Shown: positions 11,801 to 21,785 of the stretch, in pieces
Layout of the letters: each line of letters starts with the position of its first letter
Numbering within the stretch: position 1 is the stretch's first letter
DNA from: Chrysaora quinquecirrha
Taxonomy: Eukaryota; Cnidaria; Scyphozoa; Semaeostomeae; Pelagiidae
Assembly: GCA_014526335.1 (NCBI GenBank)
Contig: JACTAT010000052.1
Coordinates: 4,467,905-4,531,904, forward strand
Reading direction: 5' to 3'
DNA length: 64,000 bases
Notes under the pieces: model-generated
Database searches by the model: none
Seen by the model: the letters and a program-made list of their open reading frames with translations, nothing else
What the model was told of the DNA's origin: nothing
Made by a program: the position numbers and the translations under genes

Positions 11801-14800
11801 CTCTCCAGAGGAGGGGTGATAAATCAGTGTAGGGGTGTTTTTTCCTGTGTATCATTCGTATTATGCGAAATAAGGTGAAATGGCGATTTATTTTGGCTTC
11901 ATGAATTGTTGTATCCTCTTGTTAATCCTCGGAGGGAGGGAGCGGACTTAATAGGTTTAAGGTATGGGGACGGGCCACAGGTTCGCAGAATTATGGGTCA
12001 CAATTTTTCAGACATGTGCGGAATTATGGGTACAATTTTTGAACTAAAATGACACGTTCTCGTCCAAAACTTGGCTTGGATACCCCCATGTTAAGCGAAC
12101 ATGGTCAAATTAGTGCCCCTAAAGATCAACGGCACATTAAAGGGGGGTTAAACAGGGGGCTGACAAAAATTAAAATATACTTCTCCCAACGTCGGAGAAT
12201 TTTGAAATTCGTGCCAGGCAATTACTGGAAAAACTCTTAAAGCCTTTTAAATATGTGGCTAGGAGATTGAGATACTAGGATGAAAGACTGAGATACTAGG
12301 ATGTTTGACTTTGGTTTAAGATTGTTGATCCAACATTTAAAATTTGCTCCTCAAGCAAAATGTTTGACCATTTGGCCAAGTCCAAAAACATTGCTCGTCC
12401 AACATTTTTTGCATGTGTCAAGCAAAAAATGTTTTTGGACCTTTTAAAAAACATCACGAGACAAATTTTGCTTTTTTTTTGCTTGTCAAGCAATATTTGG
12501 TCGTTTGGCAGCCTTTCCGACACTGCTTGTCAAGCATTTCTTTTGCTTTAACCAACTCCAAAAACTTGCAAAATTTCACCAATATTTCTGAGCAACAAGG
12601 CGTTCGTGCTTGTACCTTAGCAATAACACTGTTGTTGGGCAGCAATGTGTTTGGACGTGGACAAACGGTCAAACATTTGTTGTAAAGCAAATTTGAAATG
12701 TTGGGCCAACAATGGTTGATCGTTTGGTCAGGACCTTAAGTTGAGAGTGTCCTACACAGACAAAATAAGCCGTGCTGGCAACATAAAATTACTGTGAATC
12801 AAACAGTAAAATCTGCATGGAAATAGAAAACAAATCACCCTTTTCAGCATCTGACAGTGCCAAATATTCTTCCAAAAAATCGCTGATTTCCAAAGATGCA
12901 GCAAGATCAAGTGGAGTTTCCAAATCTTCATTTCGTTTTCTAGGGTCTGCTCCATATTTTAGAAGAATCCGAACAATCTACATGCAGTAAAATAGTCGTC
13001 ATTGAACACATAGTAAGACAACTGTGATTGCTTGTACACTCACAACAGCCTACAACTATCATTAAATTGTAGTACAATTGTCACTTCTAGGACCTTTACC
13101 TTAAGGACTGACTACACTAGGAGACATGTCGCATGGGACATTCATCTCCTCTTGATGTCTCCCAGTTTAGCCACCTTGGAAACTTTGTAGCATGTGACAA
13201 AATTTGTAGCAAGAGACATGCAAATGTTTCTGGGAGACAACAGAAACATTTCTTGTCTTCACAACTCTGAGGATATGTTTCTCGTTTGTCACTCGCATGT
13301 TTAGCCACCTTGGGAGACACACCCGAATACAGTGTCATGCACTGCACGTCTCCTTATTAAGCAAGGACTTTACAGTGACGATTTATGAAAGACATTTGAT
13401 AGGAGCTAGTTCAGAATGTAAAGTAAACTCCAGTTTTGATATCAGTTCTGATCGGTAGAGTTAGCCCATAATTGAGGGTTTTAAAAATCATCCAAATCTC
13501 CTAACAAACTGAAAGGTTGACAACTATCCTTAAGTCCGCTTGTACAGAATATTCAGAGACAAAATGGAACAAAAATGAATGTCAAAGAACCTTGATATGT
13601 TCATTAGAACAAGCATCATGTAAAGGTGTGTCATCTTCTAGTCCTTTGGCATTAGCATCTGCACCAGCTTTGAGTAAGATCTTCACAATTTTGTAATGTC
13701 CTCTACTGCAGGCTTCATGAAGTGGTGACCAACCTAGAAAACAAACACAGATAAAAACTAGATTAGGTGGTTGATGGGAACGGCAAAAGTTTCTTAGGTT
13801 CTACAGAAGGTGGGAGGTTGTTAAATGGAGAGGCAATGTGAATTCTGGCAGAGACAACACATTGTAATATTATAAGGTGAAGGTGAAGACTAAATGGGGT
13901 TGCAGCACCAGTCGCAAGGATCTCAGTAGTAGATTAACTAATGAGATTTCCAATCTGGCTGTGAAGCTACCATGGCTGGGCTTGAACCATGACCATACTG
14001 AGCACCTGACACCATGAATAAGCTGGATAAGGCCATGACGCCACAGCACCTTTGTTTAATGCAGCCCAAGCCGAAAAGCTATGCTTTTCTTGGATCTTGT
14101 AGAAAAAATTTGTAATTATCACATAGCTATTGTAAACTGTTGTCCTAGAAATAAAAATGAAATGAATGAAACTGAATTTGTGCACCTGACACAACAAGTC
14201 AGCTGGATTAAACCATAATGCCTTAGCACCTTCATAAGGCACCCCTTGAACCCAGCAAAGGACAATGAACACTGCATTTCAATGGCATCCATGTCCATAG
14301 GAGGAATGTTGTAAGCTTTTATGTCTTGCCCTCCTCAGAGTGTTAATATTAGAAACAGACAGAAAAAATGTCACCTGTTGGCCAATTGTTTTAGTCTGTT
14401 TGTAATAGTTATCCTTTGAGGAATGTCAGACAAAAACAGCTCTCAAGTATGTCCAGAGATGTGTTTTTAACAATTAAGAAGATATAAGCACATTCTGCAT
14501 TCTATGTTTGTCATAATTTCTCAGATAAATTGTTTTTCCTCTGAGATTCTAAAGCTATGGCTAAACTAGGAGAAATGTCCCACACGACACTGTATTCGGC
14601 GTGTCTCCAAGGGTGGCTAAACAAACAAGTGACAAGCAAGCAATATTTGCATGTTGCAGAGACAAGAAATGTTTCGGTTGTCTCCCAGAAACATTTGCGT
14701 GTCCCTTACTACAAATTTTGTCAAGCACTAGAATGTTTCCAAGGTGGCTAAACTGGGAGACACTGAGGGGACATCAATGATGTGCACGACATATCTTCTA

Positions 14801-15115
14801 GTTTAGCCAGGCCTTAACATAGCAGATAACAACCATGTGATACTAACCTGCATGATCAGTAACATTTACATCAGCTCCCTTTTTAATTAAACTTTGCACA
14901 CTGTCAATGTCTCCTTTGATTGCTGCCAAATGTAGTGGGGTTTCACCTCTCTTGTTTCTTTTATGGATTTTTGATAATTCTGATTTGGAAGAGCCAGCAG
15001 ATTTTTTATTTTCTTGTTCATCATTATTTTCCTTTCTTTTGTCTGTCTCTTCTTTGAATTCTTTGGCAGTCATTTCAAGAAGAAAGGCCATTTGTTGTCT
15101 TTCTGTTAGTGGCAT
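2827..15115 (-). CDS. ANKRD11: ANKRD11/ANKRD12 homologue (ankyrin-repeat chromatin co-regulator), multi-exon
   Basis: Exons by splice sites and phase: 15115-14848, 13733-13591, 12977-12839, 11538-6461, 6298-6242, 5760-5626, a tentative 13-nt exon 5037-5025, 4835-4774, 2949-2827; about 2006 aa. The N-terminus [15 protein letters not shown] and four ankyrin repeats (about residues 57-183, with [26 protein letters not shown] and [11 protein letters not shown]) match the start of ANKRD11/12. A roughly 1690-residue Ser/Glu/Asp/Lys-rich, probably disordered exon follows. The C-terminal exons then restore the conserved end block: [36 protein letters not shown] and [14 protein letters not shown]. In vertebrates these proteins bind nuclear-receptor co-activators and HDACs in the nucleus. 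As the family member present it may predate the 11/12 split. The giant exon has three frame breaks near 11100, 10675 and 10325, each fixed by one added base; their sum is frame-neutral. The 13-nt exon is the weakest part of the model. Confidence 0.88.
3282..3592. mobile_element. Inverted-repeat element built on a CAGTACAGTGGAGGATATT minisatellite (family G)
   Basis: The left edge reads AATTCACCCCGGGTAATGCA and the right edge reads ATTCCCCGGGGTGAAATT, its inverse. From 3300 to 3500 there are about ten direct copies of CAGTACAGTGGAGG joined to ATATTCAGTAC or GATATCATCAGTAC. From 3503 to 3575 the same units run in the opposite orientation. The arms could fold into a long hairpin. It lies in the last intron of the ANKRD11/12 homologue. 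Confidence 0.7.
3790..4210. repeat. GGTGGT/GATGAT minisatellite block
   Basis: Imperfect repeats dominated by GGTGGT and GTGATGGTTGTAGGGG, with a period near 42-44 between 3950 and 4110, flanked by GAT and TAT trinucleotide tracts at 3800-3880 and 4155-4205. Histidine-, proline- or valine-rich frames through it are by-products of the repeat. It is intronic. Confidence 0.8.
4541..4590. repeat. (GAGT)n microsatellite
   Basis: About twelve copies of the tetranucleotide GAGT. It lies in the last intron of the ANKRD11/12 homologue. Confidence 0.95.
5876..5941. repeat. (AAGC)n / (CAGC)n compound microsatellite
   Basis: Tandem AAGC units switch to CAGC units in the middle and back again. The tract is intronic, between the 6298-6242 and 5760-5626 exons of the ANKRD11/12 homologue. 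Confidence 0.95.
12312..12735. mobile_element. MITE family A, copy 1 (left end worn)
   Basis: The left part carries GTTGATCCAACATTTAAAAT. The right end carries CAACAATGGTTGATCGTTTG then GTCAGGACCTTAAG, matching the ends of the complete copies at 18861 and 34851. Inside are the family's repeated TTTGACCATTTGGCC and GTTTTTGGAC blocks. It lies in intron 3 of the ANKRD11/12 homologue. Confidence 0.7.
13103..13360. mobile_element. MITE family B, copy 1
   Basis: Starts ACTACACTAGGAGACATGTC and carries the family landmarks CTCCCAGTTTAGCCACCTTG, ACAAAATTTGTAGCA, TGTTTCTGGGAGACAACAG and GGGAGACAC...GAATACAGTGTC. It has worn terminal inverted repeats and is intronic. Confidence 0.7.
13875..14055 (-). 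mobile_element. tRNA-derived SINE (family S), copy 1
   Basis: Read on the minus strand it opens with a tRNA-like head whose B-box region reads ATGGTTCAAGCCCAGCCATG. The shared body follows (AGCCAGATTGG, then CTACTACTGAGATCCTTGCG), with a tail ending in CACCTTCACCTT. It matches the better copies at 40638, 41208 and 51505. A second head fragment lies at 14185-14245. Confidence 0.7.
14552..14817. mobile_element. MITE family B, copy 2
   Basis: The ends are AAAGCTATGGCTAAACTAGG and CTAGTTTAGCCAGGCCTTAA, imperfect inverted repeats of about 20 bases. The inside is itself symmetric: TCTCCAAGGGTGGCTAAACA and GTTTCCAAGGTGGCTAAACT flank TTGTCTCCCAGAAACATTTG. It lies in intron 1-2 of the ANKRD11/12 homologue. 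Confidence 0.8.
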
Positions 15116-17763
15116 TGTTGCTGCTTGGTTTAATGTACCTCAATTGAATCTTTCTCTTGCCAGTTGTTTTATCAACTTATCCTACCATAATCCCATTTCA
15201 TGGACTTCTAGATGACAGAACAATAATAATGTTTACAAAAACTTTACTGCAGGCTACATCTTAACTAACAGCTGGTGAAGGTGGCAAAACTGGTGTATTT
15301 CACACGCTTTGGCTTTCCAGAATGCTTCCCCTCTGGACAAGTTGGCCCACTGCAAAGTTGGCCCACCACCAAGTTGGCTAACACCCATCATGGACAAGTC
15401 CGCCCACCATGAGGTTGGCCCACAATATTATTTACTAGTTATTTGCTACATTTGGGGATGTTGAGCCCCAAACCCCTGCTTTAACAGCGTAATGTTTCAA
15501 AATTATTATATTTTAGTGGGCCAATTTGGCCAGTCTTTGGAGTACGGCAGTTCACAACAAGATCTTGTGCGTGCAAAAATTCAATTTTTCTTTCCTATTG
15601 TTCTATTGTTTATCTTGTGCATGCACATGCCATACATTGCAGACTGGCAATTTGGCACCTATAAGCTGACAGGCTGACTAGTCTAACACATGATTGGTCA
15701 ACTTGTCAAACATATTGTGAGTCGACTTTGGGCAGTGGTCCTTTTACCTTTGTTTGGTGTGCGGGTTAATACAAACAATGATTCTTTGATTTAATGAAGA
15801 TGAAGTCCATCTCTTATGTCTTACAAAAGAGCAAATAAAAAATAAAATGAACAAAAGGGCATATTGTCTTATTGGTGTTTTGTCCATTGTTGTAAACGAA
15901 GCCACATCCGAAAAGAATCAAGGATAAACAATAGTGTGGCCAATAAACAAAACGGCCTAAATTATAAGCAAGGGCGGAGGGCCTAGGCCTAGCCTATAAA
16001 CCTATTATTCAAAACTACATCTTTATTTATGGTACAAATTAAGGCCAACTAATTTACCTGTTTCTTGATAAATTAAAATTTATCTTTATTATCATTAAGG
16101 AATGCTCGGAAACTTCTCCTGCCCTTACCTGAAAATTTCAAACTCGCCAACTCGCTGAATGAAGAAATCAAAACACACACCATCCACCATGCAGATTCAA
16201 TTCGCGACGCCACGCACACTGCGCATAATGGTACACGCAGGTGTTTTCGAAGAAATTTTGCCACAAGTTTCGGGGGTGGGGAGTCTTTGGAGACTCGGAG
16301 AGAAGCTCGGTATAGGAAAGAAAATACTATTTATCTACCAAACCAAGGTATATAATTCAGAAATTGCAATGGTGTTTTTGCTTTATTTTCAACGTTTTCA
16401 ATTATGAAGAAATTCGATGCCTAATATCACGAACGAAATTTTGCCTGTATGACCCCCTGACAACCAACAATTTTAGTGCAATCCACAACGCCCCAAATGT
16501 TCTTTTGTTGCCTCTTTTCGTACACTTTGTAGGAGAAAAGTAGACACGCATTCCTGCTTCAAAGACAATCCCTTGGGAAGGTAAATATAAATTGTTGGTA
16601 AAAGTAAAATAGATCATATGAAAACACGACAAATTTCAGTAAAGAAGGTCTGCATTTTATTCATTCTTGTCAGAACAACGGGCATCGTCATCAGTCTGCA
16701 AGGAAGGGATTTTCGTTTAGGCCTTCGACCTTTCAACTTTCAACTTTGGACTTTGCTAGGCAGCGGGGCGGGGCCCAAGTGCTGAAGCCCGATCGATGGA
16801 GGCGGGCCAGCCCGGTTTGGCGAGCTGGCTCGGCCAAGCGAGATCTGACAGAACAATAAATTCTTTTGCTTGTCAATCTTGCGTTTACATGAGCAATCAC
16901 CCAGCCCGGTGAGGCGAGGTGAAATGGAAAGAATGGAAAAGTGTTAATAAGCAAGGCCAGCTCGGTAGGTCGATCATACAGCATAGGGGCACCAAGGACA
17001 AGATTCCCGGTGTCAAATCAAACTAATTCATATCTCAAACATTATGTATATTGTTCAACAAACAATAGATCTATCATTAAAATTTCGTGAAACTTCGGAC
17101 AAAGCTTAATATTCAGTTTCCATGGCATCGCACCCCATCCCTTTAGGGGCAAGCAGTGACTTCTGACTGTCAGGGGGTATCACATGCAACTAGTATGGGT
17201 GCCTTCACTCTAATTTTCCGAATTTTCATTAAGACGAAAATGACGTCATCATACCTGTACGCAGTTAAGAAAGAGCAGTGGCCCAGTGGGCTGTGTTGAT
17301 GTTATGATGTACAGTTTTGGTTACTCGATATTAATTCCGCATTCATTCTAAGTTTGACATTATCTTACTACGGCCCTGCTCGCTTGTGAAGAGGAGTAAG
17401 TGGTTTCTACAGTTGTAGAGTCCCTTAGAATCTCCCTCTTTTGGACAACTATCTTTTCCTTTTCCAGGGCTTTTGGGAAGTTGAAATGTGCTCTGTTTGC
17501 TATAGCGTAGAGTTGCGCAAAACACACTTCTCCTTCTCCTTATCCTTCTCCTAAGGTCCAGCAATCCGAGTAAGAATGTTTCAAACGTTTTCTTGCCAAA
17601 TTGTGGACCTGAGGAAAAATACAAAAGATACACCTGATTTATGCTAATTTTTTACTGAAAACAATAGGGTACACCCTGAAGGGGTACATGACTTACTCTT
17701 TCTACCCTATCCCCGGGACCTTTATTAACGTTTCTTTTTTTACTTGTGGTTTTCTCATTTTCA
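15116..17763. other. Intergenic space between two divergent genes
   Basis: This lies between the start of the ANKRD11/12 homologue (-) and the lectin-like gene (+), so promoters and 5' leader exons of both are expected here. At 15310-15430 there is a short imperfect repeat of GTTGGCCCACCA. A dispersed repeat sharing GTACGGCAGTTCACAACAAG and TATTGTTCTATTGT lies at 15490-15690, with relatives at 41020 and 29250. The tract CCTGAAGGGGTACATGAC...CCCCGGGACC at 17660-17710 resembles family D ends. No coding region is supported. Confidence 0.4.
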
Positions 17764-17835
17764 GGAAAGATTCCGCGTTGCAACAAGAGGACGATTTGTC
17801 AGATTTAGAGTAACATAAAAAGAGCCGTCGACGAT

Positions 17836-20800
17836 ATGGCAGCCGTTCCCGTAAGCTTCGTTGTTACCGAAGGCGTAATTGCGATAACGTTAGACAAGTT
17901 AATCGAAGAAGCCGGTAAAGCTCTGATTACATTCGGAGTAAAAAAGTTAGCGTCTATCTTAAGCGATCACTCTGAGAGCAAACTGGACGTGATTTTGTCA
18001 AAACTTGATCAATTACAAGCCGCAATTTTCAAATTGTCTACTCAAGTGTACGCAGCTATCGCCGAAAGTGATCTGAAGGAAATCGAGGCTGAAATGAAAT
18101 CGAAGTTAATAGCATGCAAGCAAAAGACAGCTGATGGAACAATGGATGTTGATGATGCTGAAGAGCTTCTAAAGACAGCTTTTCGTTTGCAGTCAGTTAT
18201 GTCAGGTTAGGCCTAGTTTAGACAGCGCATAATGGGCGCGGGGAATAAAATTCAGCTTACATCGTGAATGATGCGCTGCTAGAGCGATTTAAACTACATG
18301 ATGAATTTAGACAGTGAAGTTAATTCAGAGCGCATTAAATAGAAGGTACAATTCGCTTATAATTTGCTTGGAGCAGCGCATTATGAGCGCATTTAATAAT
18401 TTAAGTGGTTGGTTTATACAGCGCATAAAGAGCAAATGAAATTGACATTTAGACAGATTTTTAGGCAACAATTTAATTCGCTGCGCCCATAGTGCGCTGT
18501 TTAAACTAAGCCTTAGTTTCGTTCTAAGAATCGTCGTTAGATAAGCTGGATCGGTTCGTTTAGCGAGACTTAATTACATGTCTACCCCATTACTACTACC
18601 TACCTATTAAGAACATTCATGTGTTCACCGTTTGGCAATTCTAAATGTTCGACAAACAATATTTGATTGTTTGGCCGGGGCCAGTTCGTTCGTTCGTTTT
18701 GGTTACCTATAGTCTATAGTTGGTACTCATGAATATACCTCAGTTAATTAGTTAGTTAGTTAGTTTTAGTTAGTTTGTTTGTTAGTTAGTTAGTTAGTGA
18801 GTTAGTTAGTTAGTTAGTTAAGTAAGTGAGCTAGCTCTGGTTAGCTCAGTTAGTCAGTTAGGCCCTGGCCAAACGATCAAACATTGTTGGTCCAACATTT
18901 CAAATTTGCTTTACAACAAATGTTTCACCGTTTGGCCACTTCCAAAAAATTTTGTGTCCAACATTTTGGAGCATCGAAGCCTTTGCTAATGTCCCAGCAC
19001 GAACGTCTTGTTGTTAGGAAATGTTGCCAGGTGCCGAAATGTTGCAAGTTGTTGAAGCATGACAATAACAAAGAAATGTTTGACATGCAATGTTGGAAAG
19101 GCGACCAAAGGATCGAACATTGGTTGACAAGCAAAAGTAAGCAAAATTTGTGGCGTGATGTTTTTGAAAAAGTTCAAAAACATTTTTTGCTTGACGCAAG
19201 CAAAAAATGTTGGGCCAGCAGTGTTTTTGGACGTGGCCAAACGGTCAAACATTTTGCTTGACAAGCAAATTTCAAATGTTTGACCAACAATGTTTGATCG
19301 TTTGGCTAGGGCCTTAGTCAGTTTGTTTAGTAAGCTAGTTTGCTATCTTTGACATCTTTTTCCAGGAACTGCAGGAATAGGAATCAGCGGCTGCTATTTG
19401 GAAACTGCAAGAAAGCATTGCCTCTCCAACACTGCTGGGACGAACTTTTTCCAATTCTGGGATACGTTCACAACGCTGATAAGTTACTATGGTAGCATGC
19501 TTATGGCGGCATATGGAGCCTTGTTGAACTTTGAAGAATTTCAAAAGAAGGCTGGTGAGACATTGCAATTGTTTTTGGAACAATCAATCGTGCTCCTGGG
19601 ACCAATACCACAGGTACGAATTATCAATAGAGTGACATCCAGCCACAATTTGGGAAAAGCTAGATTGAGTGGTTTTGCAAACAAACGATAAGGTCCTGGC
19701 CAAGATTTCTTTATCATGGAAAATGTTTGGCTGTTTAGTTACGTCGCAAAACATTGCTCAACAGGCAAAATTCACTCAGCGATGTTTTTTTAACATTTTA
19801 AAACATTTTTGCTTGTTCCAAGCGAAATAAACTTATGAGAAATGTTTTGTAATGTGTTTTTAACGGTAACACATTATGTTCGACAAACAAATTTCAAATG
19901 TTTGACAAACAATGTTTGATCGCTTTGCCGGGGCCTAGGTCTCATATCCTGACCAAAACAAATGCTGTGCATTTTGTTCAGGATGCTATAAAGCTTAAAA
20001 CAGGATCTCAAAAGCTACGGTTTTCCATAAAAGACTTTCAGTCGCAACAGAATCATTTTTACAGCCTCCCGGGGTGAGTGGGGTACATGACTTAGTTTCG
20101 TGTAGGGACATGCCGCCCGAGAAACATTCCCATATTTATACCAAATTCCTGAAAATGTATACCCAAAATTTTACCAAAATGCCAAATATTAATCGTAGAC
20201 TACTATATATGCTAAAATGTACTATAATATGTGAGTTCAAATCAAACTCCACCAAGAATAGTGAAAACAAAAACGAAAACAAGACCGTTGTTTTAAAGAT
20301 TATACCGATTATCGAGAAATCAATACCCTTATTCATACCATTTTCCAGAAAAGTAGCATACATTTGTTTATACCAAAATCGTGAAAAAAGATACCCTTTT
20401 GGGTGGCACGTCCCCAGTACCCAAAATATATAAAGTACCCCTTCCCCGGGGCCACCCTCAGTTTGTTCTTAGCTTTCTCTTGGGTTTAAGCCGAAATCCA
20501 GGGTCGTTTTTTTATGAATTTATTTCTTTTAAAGGAAGAGTAAAGTATTGCTATGATGTCAAAAATTATTCTTCAAAACTTTCTTTCCAGATCATGAAGA
20601 ATATATATGGCTCTGAAGGTGGCAAGAAATCTGTGATTATGCGAAATAGAGCAACAGGAGCAGATCTGAGAGTTTCTGGCAACAACCGTTGGCTTCTGCA
20701 TCAAGCAGGTAATAGCATTTGGTTCAGATTCGCCAATCAAGAAAACGGGACTGGCATTGATCATTGGTACGGCAGAGAAATCCGCAGTGGAGAGCCGGGC

Positions 20801-21007
20801 GCATGGCACAACAATCACATGTGGACGCTGATAGTTGTTGCAGTAGAAGGGTCTACTTATTATTTCAATATTAGAAATGATGCCACCGGACAATGTCTGG
20901 ATCACTATTACGGTAAGTTGCATAGTAATGGGCGACCTGTGCTGAGCACGGCTGGGACACCAAGCTGGCATATCAATCACCAGTGGCGCTTGGAAGAATG
21001 GCAGTAG
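17836..21007 (+). CDS. Two-part protein: alpha-helical N-terminal region plus C-terminal beta-trefoil (ricin-B-like) lectin domain
   Basis: Exons 17836-18205, 19366-19613 and 20591-21007 (phases 1 and 0) give 344 aa with no correction. Residues 1-206 are helix-rich and amphipathic: residues 45-90 have coiled-coil-like heptads (SKLDQLQAAIFKLS) and the 19366 exon has hydrophobic runs. There is no signal peptide. Residues 207-344 look like a beta-trefoil lectin: repeated IDHWYGRE / LDHYYGKL segments, each followed by NHMWTL / NHQWRL, in the place where ricin-type domains have QxW. Lectin plus helical bundle occurs in varied sugar-binding proteins, including some membrane-active ones, but nothing here proves activity. 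A splice acceptor (CATTTTCAG) just before 17765 suggests an upstream 5'UTR exon. I do not recognise the N-terminal family. Confidence 0.75.
18211..18524. mobile_element. MITE family C with about 40-bp terminal inverted repeats
   Basis: The left end GGCCTAGTTTAGACAGCGCA and right end TGCGCTGTTTAAACTAAGCC are inverted repeats. The arms continue inward (TAATGGGCGC... against ...GCGCCCATAGTG), and the element is flanked on both sides by TTA. It lies at the start of intron 1 of the lectin-like gene, six bases after the splice donor. Confidence 0.8.
18736..18825. repeat. (TTAG)n microsatellite
   Basis: Imperfect TTAG tetranucleotide array in intron 1 of the lectin-like gene, immediately left of MITE A2. 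Confidence 0.9.
18861..19313. mobile_element. MITE family A, copy 2 (complete, TTA target duplication)
   Basis: The left end GGCCCTGGCCAAACGATCAA and right end TTGATCGTTTGGCTAGGGCC are inverse, and TTA lies directly outside on both sides (18858-18860 and 19314-19316). Subterminal blocks are also inverted: CCAACATTTCAAATTTGCTT against AGCAAATTTCAAATGTTTGA. It is about 453 bp with no coding capacity. TTA duplications and these features fit PIF/Harbinger-type MITEs. Confidence 0.88.
19690..19936. mobile_element. MITE family A, copy 3 (internally deleted)
   Basis: Left end AAGGTCCTGGCCAAGATTTC. Right end TTTGATCGCTTTGCCGGGGCC. It is about half the length of the complete copies. It lies in intron 2 of the lectin-like gene. 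Confidence 0.75.
20066..20456. mobile_element. MITE family D, copy 1
   Basis: The left end CCCGGGGTGAGTGGGGTACA is inverted at the right end as AGTACCCCTTCCCCGGGG. The interior shares ATACCAAATTCCTGAAAAT, AAGACCGTTGTTTTAAAGAT and GGTGGCACGTCCCCAGTACC with the copy at 32403-32790. It ends about 135 bp before exon 3 of the lectin-like gene. Confidence 0.75.
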
Positions 21008-21380
21008 ATAGAACAACGGTGACTTTTTAGATACTTTCAGGCGATGGAGTTTTTAGATTTCATAATTTTGGCTATTTTTACGCTACCTTTTATACTGCAG
21101 ATAATTGCTTTGCCTAGTAAAATACTCTAACAGGGAAAAATTAAATTAGAGCATCATTTACGCTTAATGCATTTGTGAACTTTATTAATTTTTGGAATCT
21201 TATAAAGCTGAGCTGACGTTAATGGAAGAAAGTTGTGCTTATTTCCGTTTTTCTTATTGTTACCAATTTCGTACTTGACTCGATCGATAGCAAAATTATA
21301 GCTGGATGCCTTCGTTCGTATGGCATCATTTTCATTTTGTTTTGTATTTTTTGGTTATTTCATTCCACGTTTCATTTTCG
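21008..21380. other. 3' flank of the lectin-like gene
   Basis: AT-rich sequence after the stop codon, expected to hold the 3'UTR. I see no canonical AATAAA close to the stop and no further gene. Confidence 0.35.
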
Positions 21381-21745
21381 TTTCGTAATACCGTATTCGA
21401 CTACAGCCAGGACTACAGCATGTTTGTTTCATAGGCCTACGTCTTTATTCGTCAGCATGTTCATTTCATGTTGCATTGATCAGCATGTTCATTTCGTGCC
21501 TATTCGTCCGTTATGATGTTCATTTGTTGCCGAATTCGTCAGAATTTTTTTTTTTGTTTCACCACATTGATGGTTTGTTCGGTTCATAATTCCGTATTCA
21601 TCAGCATTTTCATTTCATGTTGTATTCGTCAGTGCTTCAAATGCGACAGGATGTTAATTTCTTATCTACCACATTTGTCGGCATGTTCATTTCAAAGTAC
21701 CGTATTCGTCAGCATGTTCATTTCGTATCATATTGTATTCTTTTT
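21380..21745. repeat. Degenerate tandem array (CGTCAGCATGTTCATTTCGT-like)
   Basis: CAGCATGTTCATTTC or close variants recur at 21482, 21612, 21680 and 21712, with TTCATTTCGT and GTATTCGTCAG segments between. Open frames through it are hydrophobic artefacts of the repeat. The period is irregular at roughly 30-50 bases. Confidence 0.65.
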
Positions 21746-21785
21746 TCCCATATTGTTTGAAACAGGACGCAGACTTTCCATGTGA

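Noticed and set aside
14843..15115. A separate small ankyrin gene
   Set aside because: Its end is a splice donor (GCAG|GTTAGT) whose phase fits the next ankyrin exon at 13733-13591; it is exon 1 of the ANKRD11/12 homologue.
21235..21785. Hydrophobic open frames that look like membrane proteins
   Set aside because: They follow a degenerate T-rich tandem array; the hydrophobicity comes from TTC/TTT codons of the repeat.
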